This document shows, in pieces, positions 1 through 9,422 of a stretch of 64,000 nt of DNA. Made by a program: the position numbers and the translations under genes. Positions within the stretch are counted from its first letter, which is position 1. Every line of letters begins with the position of its first letter. The stretch lies in the NCBI RefSeq assembly GCF_038419845.1, contig NZ_JBCAQT010000014.1:79309-143308 (forward strand). Direction: 5' to 3'. The notes under the pieces were generated by a model. It saw only the letters and a program-made list of their open reading frames with translations, did no database searches and was not told the DNA's origin. Source of the stretch: Marinimicrobium sp038419845 (GTDB taxonomy: Bacteria > Pseudomonadota > Gammaproteobacteria > Pseudomonadales > Cellvibrionaceae).

Positions 1-255
1 AACTCTACTTGACTTTAAATAAGGTGGGCAAGGCGCGGAAGCAAAGTATTTCAAGTAAAAGACCATATTTCTAACTTAAAGCCTGTTGCTATTAGCCAGT
101 CGCCTTCACAAACCTAGCTGGTAATGCCTAGAGCGACAATCGTTGTTCTTACAAGTTCTGCGGGAGGTTATTCGGATAAGCCGCTCGACCGGCGGCCTGG
201 GTCGTGCCGATCGAGGACGTCGTTCCGGTTGTGGGGAATTCACGGCGGTCTGTTG
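1..255. other. Non-coding stretch downstream of nasA
   Basis: No open frame with family features and no clear hairpin plus T-run was found. A 75-codon plus-strand frame starting at 124 has no recognisable domain and overlaps the nasA 3' end, so it is not called. The left neighbour of nasA lies outside the window. Confidence 0.5.
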
Positions 256-2979
256 TTAGGCCACAGCATCCGCACGCTCTCTGGCGATGATCTGCTCCAG
301 CTCCGGAATGCAGGAGCCGCAGCCGGTGCCGGCCTGGGTGGCGGTGCTTAGGTCGGCGACGGTTTCGAGGCCCTGTTCGCGTACGGCACTGCACAGGGTG
401 TTGTAGCCGACCTGTTTGCAGGCGCAGATGAGTTTGCCGGCGTTGAGGCTTTTGTCCGGCTGGCCGCTGAGCAGGGCGCGCATGGCACCGTCGGCGAAGT
501 CGCCTTCGAGCAGGTCGCCCAGCCAGCTGAAGTCGCGGGTGCCGAAGCTTTCGGCCAGGGAGTAAGCCAGGTGCAGCTGGCCTTCGCGGACGATGGCGCG
601 GCGGAATTCACCCTGGTCGGAGTGGCCGAAGGAAAGCTCCTGGTCGTTGGCGCCTTTGCACAGAGCGCGCAGCTGGCCGTCCAGTTCCGCGGCGGGGAGT
701 GCGCTGACGATGCGGTAGAGGTGACCGCCGTTGACCCGGGACATGGCCCAGTAGTCGGTCTGCAGATTCGCCAGCGGCTCGCGGCTGACCAGCAGGGCTT
801 CGGACTGGCCGTACCAGGGGGCGACCTTGACCGGGGTGTATTTGTTCTCCGGTTGGCCGGAGGTGGGGTCGACGTTCTCGCCCACGAGAGTAGCGACCCG
901 GGCTTTGTTGGCGTGAATGTCGGTCCAGTGCATGGGGACGAAGACCTGGCCGGTTTTGCATTGTTCGCTCACCTGCACTCGCACGCGGATGTTACCCCAG
1001 GCGCTGGTGACGTCGGCCAGGGCGCCGTCCTTGAGTTGGTAGCGGCCGGCGTCGCGGTCGTTGACGCTGATGAAGGGTTCCGGCAGGTGACCACACAAGC
1101 GGGGGGCCAGGCCAGTGCGGGTCATGCTGTGCCACTGGTCGCGGATGCGGCCGGTGTTGAGTACCAGCGGGAACTCGGTGTTCACCTGACTGGCGGGTGC
1201 CCGGTGGCGCACGGCGACAAACTGGCCCCGGCCGGAGGGAGTGAAATAGACACCGTCACCGAACAGGCGCAGATCGTGATCCGGCGGTGTTTTACCCGCC
1301 GGCAATGGCCACTGGCGCGGGGGCATGGCATCGTAGCCGGCGCGGTCCAGATGCGAATAGAGGCCCAGGTCCAGATCGCGCGCGCCGTTGTTGTCGGTGG
1401 CGGTCAGCTGGGCGTATTCGCGAAACACATCGGCTTCGCTGGCGTAATCGAAGGCTTCGCCATAGCCCATCTGGCGGGCCACGGCGGCGATCATCCACCA
1501 GTCGGGTTTGGCTTCACCCAGGGCCGGGAGCAGCGCCCGCTGACGGGAAATGCGGCGCTCGGAGTTGGTGACCGTGCCGGATTTTTCCGCCCAACCGGCG
1601 GCGGGCAGGAGTACGTCGGCCAGGCGGGTGGTGTCGGTGTCGGCCATGCAATCGGACACCACCACCAGCGGGCACTTCTCCAGCGCGCGTTTGACTTTGT
1701 CGGCATTGGGCAGACTCATGACCGGGTTGGTGGCCATGATCCAGATGGCTTTGATTTTTCCGGAGTCCACCGCGTCGAACATGTCCACGGCTTTCAGGCC
1801 CGGCTTGCGCGCCAGCTGCTCCGCGCCCCAGAACTTCTGTACCAATTGCCACTGCTCGGGATCGTCAAAGTCCATGTGGGCGGCGAGCGTATTGGCCAGG
1901 CCCCCGACTTCGCGCCCGCCCATGGCGTTGGGCTGGCCGGTAATGGAGAAGGGCCCCATGCCGGGCCGACCGATGCGGCCGGTGGCCAGATGGCAGTTGA
2001 TGATGCTGTTGACCTTGTCGGTGCCCGAGGTGGACTGGTTCACGCCCTGGGAATAGACGGTCACGACTTTTTCGGTGTCGGCAAACCATTGGAAGAAGGT
2101 TTCCAGCTCGTAATCTGACACGCCCAGGGTTTTGGCCAGAACCGGACGGTCGCCGGCGTCTTCCATGGCGGCCACCAGCGCCTCGGTAAAGTATTCAGTG
2201 TGGGCCTGAACGTAGTCTTCATCCACCGCGCCCTTTTGTGCGAGGTGGGCCAACAGCCCATTGAACAGGGCCACGTCAGTGCCCGGGTTCACGGGCAGGT
2301 GCAGGTCGGCCAGATCACAGGTATCGGTACGCCGGGGATCAATGACAACCACCTTCATATGCGGGCGCTGCTGTTTGACCGCCTTGATGCGCTGGTTCAG
2401 CACCGGGTGACACCAGGCCAGGTTGGACCCGGTGAGCACCAGCATGTCGGCCTCTTCCAGATCGGTATAGCAGCCGGGCACGGTATCGCTGCCGAAGGCG
2501 CGCTTGTGGCCGGCGACACTGGAGGACATACACAGACGCGAATTGGTGTCGATATTGCCGCTACCGATAAAGCCCTTCATCAGTTTGTTGGCGACATAAT
2601 AGTCTTCGGTCAGAAGCTGGCCGGAGACATAGAAGGCGACCGAGTCGGGGCCGTGCTCTATCAAGGTATCGATAAACCCCTGGGCAACGGTCTGCAACGC
2701 CTCATTCCAGGAGCGACGCTCGCCGTGCACGACTGGATGCAGCAGGCGGCCTGTGTCCCCCACTGTTTCACCCAGCGCCATGCCTTTGGAGCAGAGTTTG
2801 CCGTAGTTGGCCGGGTGGGAGGGATCGCCCTCGACCACCACCTCGCGGGTTTCCGGGGTCACTTGCCCACGGATACCACAACCCACACCGCAATAGGCAC
2901 AGGTCGTATCAATTGTGTGGGTGCCTGAGTCGGGCGTTTGTGCGCCGGAGCGGGCAACCAATTGTGTCTTGTCCATCAT
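256..2979 (-). CDS. nasA: Assimilatory nitrate reductase, catalytic subunit
   Basis: This 907-aa molybdopterin oxidoreductase reduces nitrate to nitrite in the cytoplasm. The N-terminus has the 4Fe-4S cysteine set CAYCGVGCG followed by KLCSKG. A cysteine in NSRLCMSSSV is the expected Mo ligand. The C-terminus (about residues 850-905) carries an extra BFD-like [2Fe-2S] domain (CACKQVG ... GTGCGSC), the typical NasA arrangement. The start is ATGATGGAC with an AGG a few bases upstream; Met1 and Met2 are both possible. It is divergent from cobA-nirB-nirD, whose products reduce the nitrite. No separate NasB/NasC reductase or nitrate transporter is in the window. A sigma-54-like promoter lies about 40 bp upstream, pointing to nitrogen control. 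Family identification is secure; the electron donor is not visible. Confidence 0.95.
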   Translation of the reverse strand: MMDKTQLVARSGAQTPDSGTHTIDTTCAYCGVGCGIRGQVTPETREVVVEGDPSHPANYGKLCSKGMALGETVGDTGRLLHPVVHGERRSWNEALQTVAQGFIDTLIEHGPDSVAFYVSGQLLTEDYYVANKLMKGFIGSGNIDTNSRLCMSSSVAGHKRAFGSDTVPGCYTDLEEADMLVLTGSNLAWCHPVLNQRIKAVKQQRPHMKVVVIDPRRTDTCDLADLHLPVNPGTDVALFNGLLAHLAQKGAVDEDYVQAHTEYFTEALVAAMEDAGDRPVLAKTLGVSDYELETFFQWFADTEKVVTVYSQGVNQSTSGTDKVNSIINCHLATGRIGRPGMGPFSITGQPNAMGGREVGGLANTLAAHMDFDDPEQWQLVQKFWGAEQLARKPGLKAVDMFDAVDSGKIKAIWIMATNPVMSLPNADKVKRALEKCPLVVVSDCMADTDTTRLADVLLPAAGWAEKSGTVTNSERRISRQRALLPALGEAKPDWWMIAAVARQMGYGEAFDYASEADVFREYAQLTATDNNGARDLDLGLYSHLDRAGYDAMPPRQWPLPAGKTPPDHDLRLFGDGVYFTPSGRGQFVAVRHRAPASQVNTEFPLVLNTGRIRDQWHSMTRTGLAPRLCGHLPEPFISVNDRDAGRYQLKDGALADVTSAWGNIRVRVQVSEQCKTGQVFVPMHWTDIHANKARVATLVGENVDPTSGQPENKYTPVKVAPWYGQSEALLVSREPLANLQTDYWAMSRVNGGHLYRIVSALPAAELDGQLRALCKGANDQELSFGHSDQGEFRRAIVREGQLHLAYSLAESFGTRDFSWLGDLLEGDFADGAMRALLSGQPDKSLNAGKLICACKQVGYNTLCSAVREQGLETVADLSTATQAGTGCGSCIPELEQIIARERADAVA

Positions 2980-3017
2980 AGAGCAACCTGAAGGTTATTC
3001 ATTACAAGAAGAGTTGT

Positions 3018-3033
3018 TGCAATAACCAAACCA
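3018..3033 (-). promoter_or_regulatory. Sigma-54-like promoter of nasA
   Basis: Read on the minus strand this is TGGTTTGGTTATTGCA. It has the invariant GG and GC at the -24/-12 spacing and a perfect TTGCA -12 box, but a degenerate -24 box. The start site would fall near 3007, giving a leader of roughly 28 nt before nasA. Confidence 0.5.
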
Positions 3034-3115
3034 GGTTTATCGGTCGACCCGAAAACCAATTAAGGACGCAGTTTTGTCGTCCACCCGGCCGAATTTGTAC
3101 CCGAAAAAGCACTCG

Positions 3116-3163
3116 TGCACTCGACGGGTGCGCCTGCACCATCACTTGTGTACTTGTGGTGCA
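3116..3163. promoter_or_regulatory. NtrC-like enhancer between nasA and cobA-nirBD
   Basis: Positions 3116-3132 read TGCACTCGACGGGTGCG, a good match to the NtrC dyad TGCACY-N5-GGTGCR. Just beside it, TGCACCA (3135-3141) and TGGTGCA (3157-3163) are perfect half-sites, but they stand about one helical turn further apart than usual. The region is about 115 bp upstream of the nasA start site and about 240 bp upstream of the cobA one, so it could serve both sigma-54 promoters. Binding is inferred. Confidence 0.55.
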
Positions 3164-3339
3164 ATTCCGGTTTTTTGTTTATGCACTGTTTTGCGTTATT
3201 AAAGCGCACCGCTGCACAGCCTTAGTGCTCGTTTTGTTTTCAGAGCACGGCGATCAATTTCTGATCGACGCCCTCGTTCTGTCGCTAAGTCATTGAATTT
3301 CTGACAATTAAAAAGTTTTCCTACAGCTTGATCGCTAAC

Positions 3340-3355
3340 TGGCACTGTCCTTGCT
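3340..3355 (+). promoter_or_regulatory. Sigma-54 promoter of cobA-nirB-nirD
   Basis: The sequence TGGCACTGTCCTTGCT matches the -24/-12 consensus TGGCAC-N5-TTGCW at every defined position. The predicted start near 3366 leaves a leader of about 77 nt before cobA. With the upstream NtrC-like site it indicates nitrogen-limitation control of nitrite reduction. Confidence 0.8.
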
Positions 3356-3442
3356 CTTACCTACTTGACGTTTTAACAACCGTTTTGATCGCGACTCGAA
3401 TCGCACGCCACTCAAGGTCAAACGCACGACGGGACAGTAACC

Positions 3443-4324
3443 ATGAGTACAGCCAACATTCACTCCTTTGACAAGCCGCTGAATCGGAACCTGTCTGTTT
3501 CAGGCAGCGAACGTTCAAAGCAGGCGCGCCGCGAGGCGGGCAAAGTCTGGCTGGTGGGTGCCGGCCCCGGCGACCCCGATCTGCTGACCGTAAAAGCGCT
3601 GCGCGCCATCGAAAGCGCCGACATCATTTTTTACGACCAACTGGTCAGTGCCGATATTCGCGCACTGTTTCCCAAGGGCGTGCCGGCACTCTATGTCGGC
3701 AAAGCGAAAAACCATCACAGCATCGCGCAGGAAGATCTCAACCAGCGCCTGGTCGATCAGGCCAAGCTGGGAATGACCGTGTGCCGCATCAAAGGCGGCG
3801 ACCCTTTTGTGTTTGGTCGCGGCGGTGAAGAGTTGTTGACGCTGCGCCGGGCCGAGGTGGACGCCGAGGTGATCCCCGGCATTACCGCCGCCTCCGGTTG
3901 CAGCAGCGCGGCCGGTATTCCGCTGACCCATCGCGGCCTGTCGCAAGGTTGCACCCTGGTCACCGGCCACGGCGAAAAAGAAGTGACCAGCAATTGGCAG
4001 GCGCTGGCGCAACTGAATCACACCCTGGTGTTTTATATGGGCGTCAGCCGCTCGGAAGACATTTCCCGGCAATTGATGAACAACGGGTTGAGCGACGCCA
4101 CCCCCGCCGCCTTTATCGAAAACGGTTGTCGAGCCAACCAACGGGTGTTCACCACCACGCTGGGATACCTGGCCGATACCGCCGAGCGTGAAGCCGTCCG
4201 CTCCCCGGCACTGATTGTGGTGGGTGATGTGGTGAATCTGGCGGGTGAGTTGGCGCCGGAGCAGTTTTTGAGTGAGGCGCAGCAGCGAGATCTTGATATC
4301 GGGATCACCTGCGCCAGTGCCTAG
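3443..4324 (+). CDS. cobA: Uroporphyrinogen-III C-methyltransferase (SUMT)
   Basis: A 293-aa enzyme that uses S-adenosylmethionine to methylate uroporphyrinogen III at C2 and C7, giving precorrin-2 for siroheme. Signature motifs are VGAGPGDPDLLT near residue 37, GGDPFVFGRGGEE and PGITAASG. About 30 N-terminal residues precede the conserved core, and no CysG dehydrogenase/chelatase domain is fused. It sits directly ahead of nirB, whose product needs siroheme, under the sigma-54 promoter at 3340. Alternative naming as nasF-type SUMT would be equivalent. Confidence 0.93.
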   Translation: MSTANIHSFDKPLNRNLSVSGSERSKQARREAGKVWLVGAGPGDPDLLTVKALRAIESADIIFYDQLVSADIRALFPKGVPALYVGKAKNHHSIAQEDLNQRLVDQAKLGMTVCRIKGGDPFVFGRGGEELLTLRRAEVDAEVIPGITAASGCSSAAGIPLTHRGLSQGCTLVTGHGEKEVTSNWQALAQLNHTLVFYMGVSRSEDISRQLMNNGLSDATPAAFIENGCRANQRVFTTTLGYLADTAEREAVRSPALIVVGDVVNLAGELAPEQFLSEAQQRDLDIGITCASA

Positions 4325-4359
4325 CGCGAAGTTATCTTTGCGGCACGTTAAGTCGCGAC

Positions 4360-4396
4360 GGCGGATGCGCTTACAGCTTATCCGCCCTACATCGGC
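4360..4396. repeat. Dispersed GC-rich repeat, copy 1
   Basis: The cobA-nirB gap contains GCGGATGCGCTTACAGCTTA followed by TCCGCCCTACATCGGC. A closely related unit lies at 26463-26492 before gcvT. The shared pattern GGCGG-TGCGCTT...GCTTA-CCGC-CCTAC resembles short interspersed repeats of gammaproteobacteria. Confidence 0.5.
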
Positions 4397-4448
4397 CCCA
4401 TAGCGTGCAGCCGCGGAACGAATTTGAGATTTAGTCAGGAGTAACGAT

Positions 4449-6992
4449 ATGAAACAGCGCATTATTGTTGTCGGTAACGGCATGGTCGGCCACAAGTTCA
4501 TCACCAATATGCTGGACGCGGCCCCCGAGGGCGAGATCGAAGTGGTGACCTTCGCCGAAGAATCGCGCCTGGCCTATGACCGGGTCAAACTGAGCAGCTA
4601 CTTTGATGGTTCCACCGCCGACGATCTGGCGATGACCACCGAAGACGAGTACCGCGAACGCGGCGTGCTCTATACCCTCAATGACCGGGTGACCGCGATC
4701 GATCCGCAGAACAACAGCGTGATCACCGCCAGCGGCCGTACCGAGAAGTACGACAAGCTGGTACTGGCCACCGGCTCCTATCCCTTTGTTCCGCCCATTC
4801 CCGGTGGCGACCAGGAGCACTGCCTTGTGTACCGGACCATTGAGGATCTGGAGAAAATCACCGCTTCCGCCAGGGACAGCAAAGTGGGCGCCGTAATCGG
4901 CGGCGGCCTGCTCGGTCTGGAAGCGGCCAACGCCCTGAAGAACCTGGGGCTGAAAACCCACGTACTGGAATTCTCCAGTGGCCTGATGGCCCGCCAGCTG
5001 GATGAAGGCGGCGGCCAGCTGCTGACCAAGAAGATTGTAGACCTGGGCGTGAGCGTCCACACCGGCAAGAACACCAAGGAAATTGTCGAGGGTGACGAGT
5101 GTCGCTACCGCATGAACTTTGCCGATGGCGAAGAGCTGGAAACCGACATGGTGATTTTCTCCGCCGGCATCCGCCCACGCGATGAACTGGCCAAGCAGGC
5201 CGGGCTGGATATGGGCGAGCGCGGTGGCATTGCCATCAACAACTTCTGTCAGACCTCAGTGGATAACATCTACGCCATTGGCGAGTGCGCGCTGTGGAAC
5301 AGCATGATTTTTGGTCTGGTGGCACCCGGCTACCAGATGGCCAAAGTGGCCGTGGAACACATTCTGGCCAAGTCCGAGCTGGAGTTTACCGGCGCCGACA
5401 TGAGCACCAAGCTGAAGTTGCTGGGTGTGGAAGTGGGCAGCATCGGCGATGCCATGGGCAAGACCCCCGGCGCCCAGTGCTATACTTACAGCGACGGCGT
5501 GGCGGAAGTGTACAAGCGCCTGATTGTGTCTGAAGATGGCAAAAAACTGCTGGGTGCCGTACTGGTGGGCGATACCGAATCCTACGGGACGCTGCAGCAG
5601 TTGTGCGTCAATGACATGGACCTGCCCGCTTCACCCGAGCAGCTGATTCTGCCGCAGCTCGATGGCGAAGCCAGTGTCGGCATGGGTGTGGATGCGCTCC
5701 CGGAGACGGCCCAGATCTGCTCCTGCTACGACGTCACCAAAGGCGATATCCAGGGCGCGGTCCAGGGTGGCTGCTGCGACATGGGCGGCATCAAGTCCGA
5801 GACCGGCGCCTCCACCGGCTGCGGTGGCTGTACCGCGCTGGTCAAGCAGGTCATGGATGCCGAGCTGACCTCGCTGGGTGTGGAAGTGAACAACAACCTG
5901 TGTGAGCACTTTGAGTACAGCCGGCAGGAACTGGCGGATATTGTGCGGGTGAAGGAGATCAGGACCTTTGACGAGCTGCTGGAAAGCCACGGCAAAGGGT
6001 TGGGTTGCGACATCTGCAAGCCGGCGGTCGGTTCCATTCTCGCCTCTTTCTGGAACGAGTATGTCCTGAAAGACGAACACATCGGTCTGCAGGACACCAA
6101 CGATATTTATCTGGGCAACATGCAGAAAGACGGCACCTACTCGATCATTCCTCGTGTGGCCGCCGGCGAGATCACGCCCGAAAAACTGATCGTGATCGGC
6201 GAGATTGCCAAAGAATACAACCTCTATACCAAGATCACCGGCGGCCAGCGCATCGACATGTTCGGCGCTCAACTGCACGAACTGCCTCCGATCTGGAAGC
6301 GCCTGATCGATGCCGGGTTTGAAACCGGTCATGCCTACGGCAAATCCCTGCGCACGGTGAAATCCTGTGTGGGTACCAGCTGGTGTCGCTACGGGGTGCA
6401 GGACAGCACCACCATGGCAGTGGCACTGGAGAACCGCTACAAGGGGTTGCGCTCACCGCACAAACTCAAGTTCGCCGTGTCCGGCTGTACCCGCGAGTGC
6501 GCCGAAGCCCAGTCCAAGGACATCGGCGTGATCGCCACGGAAAAAGGCTGGAACCTGTTTGTGTGCGGCAACGGCGGCATGCGCCCCCGTCACGCTGACC
6601 TGTTCGCCACCGACCTGGATGACGAGACTCTGGTGCGCTACATCGACCGGGTGCTGATGTTCTACATCCGCACCGCCGATCGCCTGCAACGCACCTCGGT
6701 CTGGCTCGAGAACCTGGAAGGCGGTCTGGATTATCTGCGCGAAGTCGTGATCGATGACAAGCTCAATATCGGTCAGGAACTTGAGGATGATATGACCCGC
6801 AACATCGCCAACTACGAGTGCGAGTGGAAGAAAACGCTGGAAGACCCGGAAAAACTCAAGCGCTTCAGCCACTTCATCAACACCGATGAGCCGGACGATA
6901 ACCTCGCCTACGTGGCCGAGCGCGGCATGCGCCGGCCCGCGACCGAGGAAGACCGCAAGAATCAGATTCCGCTGGTGGAACTGTCGGACTAA
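4449..6992 (+). CDS. nirB: Assimilatory nitrite reductase [NAD(P)H], large subunit
   Basis: An 847-aa FAD, Fe-S and siroheme enzyme that reduces nitrite to ammonium with NAD(P)H in the cytoplasm. The order is an FAD/NAD(P)-binding reductase region (MKQRIIVVGNGMVGHKF start; second dinucleotide motif GAVIGGGLLGLEAAN), a BFD-like [2Fe-2S] domain (CSCYDV ... STGCGGCTALV), and then the nitrite/sulfite reductase domains. The siroheme/4Fe-4S cysteines appear as SCVGTSWCRYG and SGCTRECAEAQ. The start follows an AGGAG about 8 nt upstream. It is followed 36 bp later by nirD and belongs to the nitrogen-controlled operon started by cobA. Confidence 0.96.
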   Translation: MKQRIIVVGNGMVGHKFITNMLDAAPEGEIEVVTFAEESRLAYDRVKLSSYFDGSTADDLAMTTEDEYRERGVLYTLNDRVTAIDPQNNSVITASGRTEKYDKLVLATGSYPFVPPIPGGDQEHCLVYRTIEDLEKITASARDSKVGAVIGGGLLGLEAANALKNLGLKTHVLEFSSGLMARQLDEGGGQLLTKKIVDLGVSVHTGKNTKEIVEGDECRYRMNFADGEELETDMVIFSAGIRPRDELAKQAGLDMGERGGIAINNFCQTSVDNIYAIGECALWNSMIFGLVAPGYQMAKVAVEHILAKSELEFTGADMSTKLKLLGVEVGSIGDAMGKTPGAQCYTYSDGVAEVYKRLIVSEDGKKLLGAVLVGDTESYGTLQQLCVNDMDLPASPEQLILPQLDGEASVGMGVDALPETAQICSCYDVTKGDIQGAVQGGCCDMGGIKSETGASTGCGGCTALVKQVMDAELTSLGVEVNNNLCEHFEYSRQELADIVRVKEIRTFDELLESHGKGLGCDICKPAVGSILASFWNEYVLKDEHIGLQDTNDIYLGNMQKDGTYSIIPRVAAGEITPEKLIVIGEIAKEYNLYTKITGGQRIDMFGAQLHELPPIWKRLIDAGFETGHAYGKSLRTVKSCVGTSWCRYGVQDSTTMAVALENRYKGLRSPHKLKFAVSGCTRECAEAQSKDIGVIATEKGWNLFVCGNGGMRPRHADLFATDLDDETLVRYIDRVLMFYIRTADRLQRTSVWLENLEGGLDYLREVVIDDKLNIGQELEDDMTRNIANYECEWKKTLEDPEKLKRFSHFINTDEPDDNLAYVAERGMRRPATEEDRKNQIPLVELSD

Positions 6993-7028
6993 ACCCTCTA
7001 GACCCTCAATAACCTACTGGAGATTACT

Positions 7029-7391
7029 ATGAATGCATCCGCAAGCGCTGCCCAACAGGAAACCAGCACCCAGTGGATCGAGGTGTGCCGCGAGAACGAT
7101 CTGGTTCCCAACAGTGGGCTCTGTGCCAAGGTGAACGGCCAGCAGGTGGCGATCATCTATTCGAAGCACCTGAACGAAGTGTTCGCCATCGGTAACTACG
7201 ACCCGATCGGCAAAGCCAACGTGCTCTCGCGCGGCATCATCGGCTCCATTGGCGATGATGTAGTGGTGGCCTCGCCCCTGTACAAGCAGCACTTCAATCT
7301 GCGCACCGGCGAGTGCATCGATTCGCCCGAGCACAGCGTGCCGGTGTATCCGGTGCAGATTGTGGACGGCAGGGTGCAGGTGAGCGCCTGA
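7029..7391 (+). CDS. nirD: Nitrite reductase small subunit
   Basis: A 120-aa Rieske-fold protein that partners NirB. The core (LCAKVNGQQVAII ... FAIGNYDPIGKANVLSRG) keeps the fold signature, but the Cys/His cluster ligands of true Rieske proteins are absent, as is normal for NirD. It has an RBS (CTGGAGATTACT) and lies 36 bp after nirB. The operon ends at the terminator near 7482. Confidence 0.93.
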   Translation: MNASASAAQQETSTQWIEVCRENDLVPNSGLCAKVNGQQVAIIYSKHLNEVFAIGNYDPIGKANVLSRGIIGSIGDDVVVASPLYKQHFNLRTGECIDSPEHSVPVYPVQIVDGRVQVSA

Positions 7392-7481
7392 ACTTCAATC
7401 GAACATAAGCGGTGGACCCGGGCAAACAGGGCACGGGCCCATCCATCCGACTTCTTCATTGCTTCATGAAGTCGACCTGTT

Positions 7482-7508
7482 GGGGCAGCTTAGGCTGCTC
7501 CTTTTTTT
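7482..7508 (+). terminator. Rho-independent terminator after nirD
   Basis: GGGGCAGC, loop TTAG, GCTGCTCC forms an 8-bp stem with one G-U pair and is followed by seven T residues. It closes the cobA-nirB-nirD operon and stands 77 bp before the next gene. Confidence 0.8.
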
Positions 7509-7584
7509 GTCTATTGAACCGCGACCGGGCGATGGGCGTATAGTGTTGCGAAGCATCGACAAGACAACACAGGAGAGGCATTGC

Positions 7585-8247
7585 ATGAAACAGCCCACCC
7601 GCCTGACGGCGGACGACCTGCACGCGATGGACAAACGCTACCGCGCGCATTTCATCAATTCGCTGGCCGGCTTCAAGAGCGCCAACCTGGTGGGCACCGC
7701 CGATGCCGAAGGTAACCCCAACCTCGCGATTGTCAGCTCGGTGATTCACCTGGGCGCCAACCCACCGCTGATGGGCATGGTCACCCGCCCGCGAACCGTT
7801 GAGCGCCACAGCGTGGAGAATCTGCTCGCCAGCGGCTACTACACTCTGAACCAGGTCAATGCGGATATTGTGGAAGCAGCCCACCAGACCTCGGCCAAGT
7901 ACCCCCGCGGCGAATCGGAATTTGCCGCCACCGGACTGACGCCGCTCTACAGTGACCTGCACCCCGCCCCCTTTGTGGCCGAGAGTCGTCTGAGCGTTGC
8001 GTTGAAACTGCGCGAAGACAAACTGATTGAGCTCAATGATACCGAATTCATCATCGGCGAGATCATCGAAGTCCGCCTGGATGGCGATGCCATTCACGAG
8101 GATGGCTTTGTGGACCTGGAGGCATTGGGCAGCGTGGCCATCTCCGGGCTGGACGGTTACCACTCGACCCGTCGCATCGCACGCCTTCCTTATGCCAAGC
8201 CCGATCGACCACTGACCTCAGCCAAGGGCAGTGATCGCGGGCTCTGA
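7585..8247 (+). CDS. Flavin reductase-like (FMN-binding split-barrel) protein
   Basis: A 220-aa protein of the flavin-reductase-like family, which binds FMN and usually supplies reduced flavin or acts as a flavoredoxin. Visible family features are the strand NLVGTADAEGNPNLAIVSSV, the segment NPPLMGMVTRP and the ENLLASGYYTLNQV helix. The chosen ATG follows AGGAGAGG by 6 nt. Upstream in-frame codons run through the nirD terminator and are rejected. It has its own unit between nirD and the converging TSUP gene. The substrate cannot be told from the sequence. Confidence 0.75.
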   Translation: MKQPTRLTADDLHAMDKRYRAHFINSLAGFKSANLVGTADAEGNPNLAIVSSVIHLGANPPLMGMVTRPRTVERHSVENLLASGYYTLNQVNADIVEAAHQTSAKYPRGESEFAATGLTPLYSDLHPAPFVAESRLSVALKLREDKLIELNDTEFIIGEIIEVRLDGDAIHEDGFVDLEALGSVAISGLDGYHSTRRIARLPYAKPDRPLTSAKGSDRGL

Positions 8248-8290
8248 CGCTCGATCTTCCAGTGATGCCATATGCTGGGGAGCTATCCCA

Positions 8291-9115
8291 TCAGACCCCG
8301 AAAACCTGCATCAGCATACGGCCGCCACTGATGCACAGAAAGATCGCGAATACTCTCTTGAGCCAGGCGGCGTTCAGTTTGCTTCCCAGCCAGGTGCCCA
8401 CCGGCACCAGCAGGACGGTCAGTGGCACGATGGCCGCAAACCCCGCCAGACTGACCGACCCCACCATGCCGGCCGGTGCCCCCTCCGGGGTCTCGGCCAG
8501 CAACATGGCGGTGGCGCCGGGCAGGGAAATCAGCAGGCCGAAAAAAGCCGCGGTGCCCACGGCCCGGTGCGGTGGATAGCTGCAGGCTGTAAGCATGGGG
8601 ACGCCCAGGGTGCCCCCGCCAATGCCGACCATGACCGAGAAGAACCCGATGCTGCCGGCCATGGCGCCCTGCCCAGGCAGGCCCGGCAGGGAATCGGCCA
8701 GTGGCGGCGCCTGAGGGCGCAGGAGCATATTGGTGGCCGCCAGCAGCGCAATGATGCCAAACAGGGCGCTGATCAGATCGCCGTTGGCCCAGAGGGCCAC
8801 CAGGCTGCCGGCGATGACCCCAAGCACCATGAATGGCCACCAGCGTCTGATCAGCGCCCAGTCAACATTGCCGCGTTTGTGATGGGAGCGCACCGACGAC
8901 AGGCTGGTGGGCACGATCACCAGCAGGGAGGTGCCGGTGGCCACCCGAATCGCCACCGCCGGGTCCACGCCCAGCCCCTGGAGCACAAAGTACAGGACCG
9001 GGACTATGACAATGCCGCCGCCCACGCCCAGCAAGCCAGCGAGTATGCCGGCAAAGGCGCCGGTGGCCAGCATAGCGAGAAGGGTGGGCAACCATTCCGA
9101 GATGAAGGTATTCAT
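8291..9115 (-). CDS. TSUP-family (TauE/SafE) anion exporter
   Basis: A 274-aa polytopic inner-membrane protein with about eight hydrophobic segments. The glycine-rich motif GLLGVGGGIVIVPVLYF near the N-terminus and its inverted repeat GFFSVMVGIGGGTLGVPML identify the TSUP family, which moves sulfite, sulfonates or related anions. The start ATG at 9115 follows GAGGAG; the frame extends 30 codons further upstream but without family similarity. It converges with the flavin reductase-like gene. Substrate unknown. Confidence 0.85.
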   Translation of the reverse strand: MNTFISEWLPTLLAMLATGAFAGILAGLLGVGGGIVIVPVLYFVLQGLGVDPAVAIRVATGTSLLVIVPTSLSSVRSHHKRGNVDWALIRRWWPFMVLGVIAGSLVALWANGDLISALFGIIALLAATNMLLRPQAPPLADSLPGLPGQGAMAGSIGFFSVMVGIGGGTLGVPMLTACSYPPHRAVGTAAFFGLLISLPGATAMLLAETPEGAPAGMVGSVSLAGFAAIVPLTVLLVPVGTWLGSKLNAAWLKRVFAIFLCISGGRMLMQVFGV

Positions 9116-9422
9116 TCGCGCTCCTCTGCAATCAGTCCTGTGAGGGATAGAGCTTTCATTTTTGACTATCGCAATTCCGAAAACTCTATACTCTCCGTAT
9201 TTCAATATTCAAAGCTCCGGCATTCAAACAAGAGGCTGCCAGCACAATGATTCTACAGGAACCCCAGGCTCCGACCACGCTTTGGGAAATATCCACCCGC
9301 AAAGCGGCGATCTAACAGCTTGTTGAAACAACCGAATCCGTTAAAATGGAGGTAATCGAAGTTAGCCGCAGATATTTCATAGAAGCTGAGGGAAAACCAC
9401 GACAATTGCGGAGCAACACAAG

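Noticed and set aside
571..2118. Long plus-strand open frame opposite nasA
   Set aside because: It is antisense to a certain gene, has Gly/Val/Ala-rich low-information sequence and no family features; long antisense frames are common in GC-rich DNA.
8231..9250. 339-codon frame opposite the TSUP gene
   Set aside because: Gln/Gly/His-rich composition is the reverse complement of membrane codons; no family.
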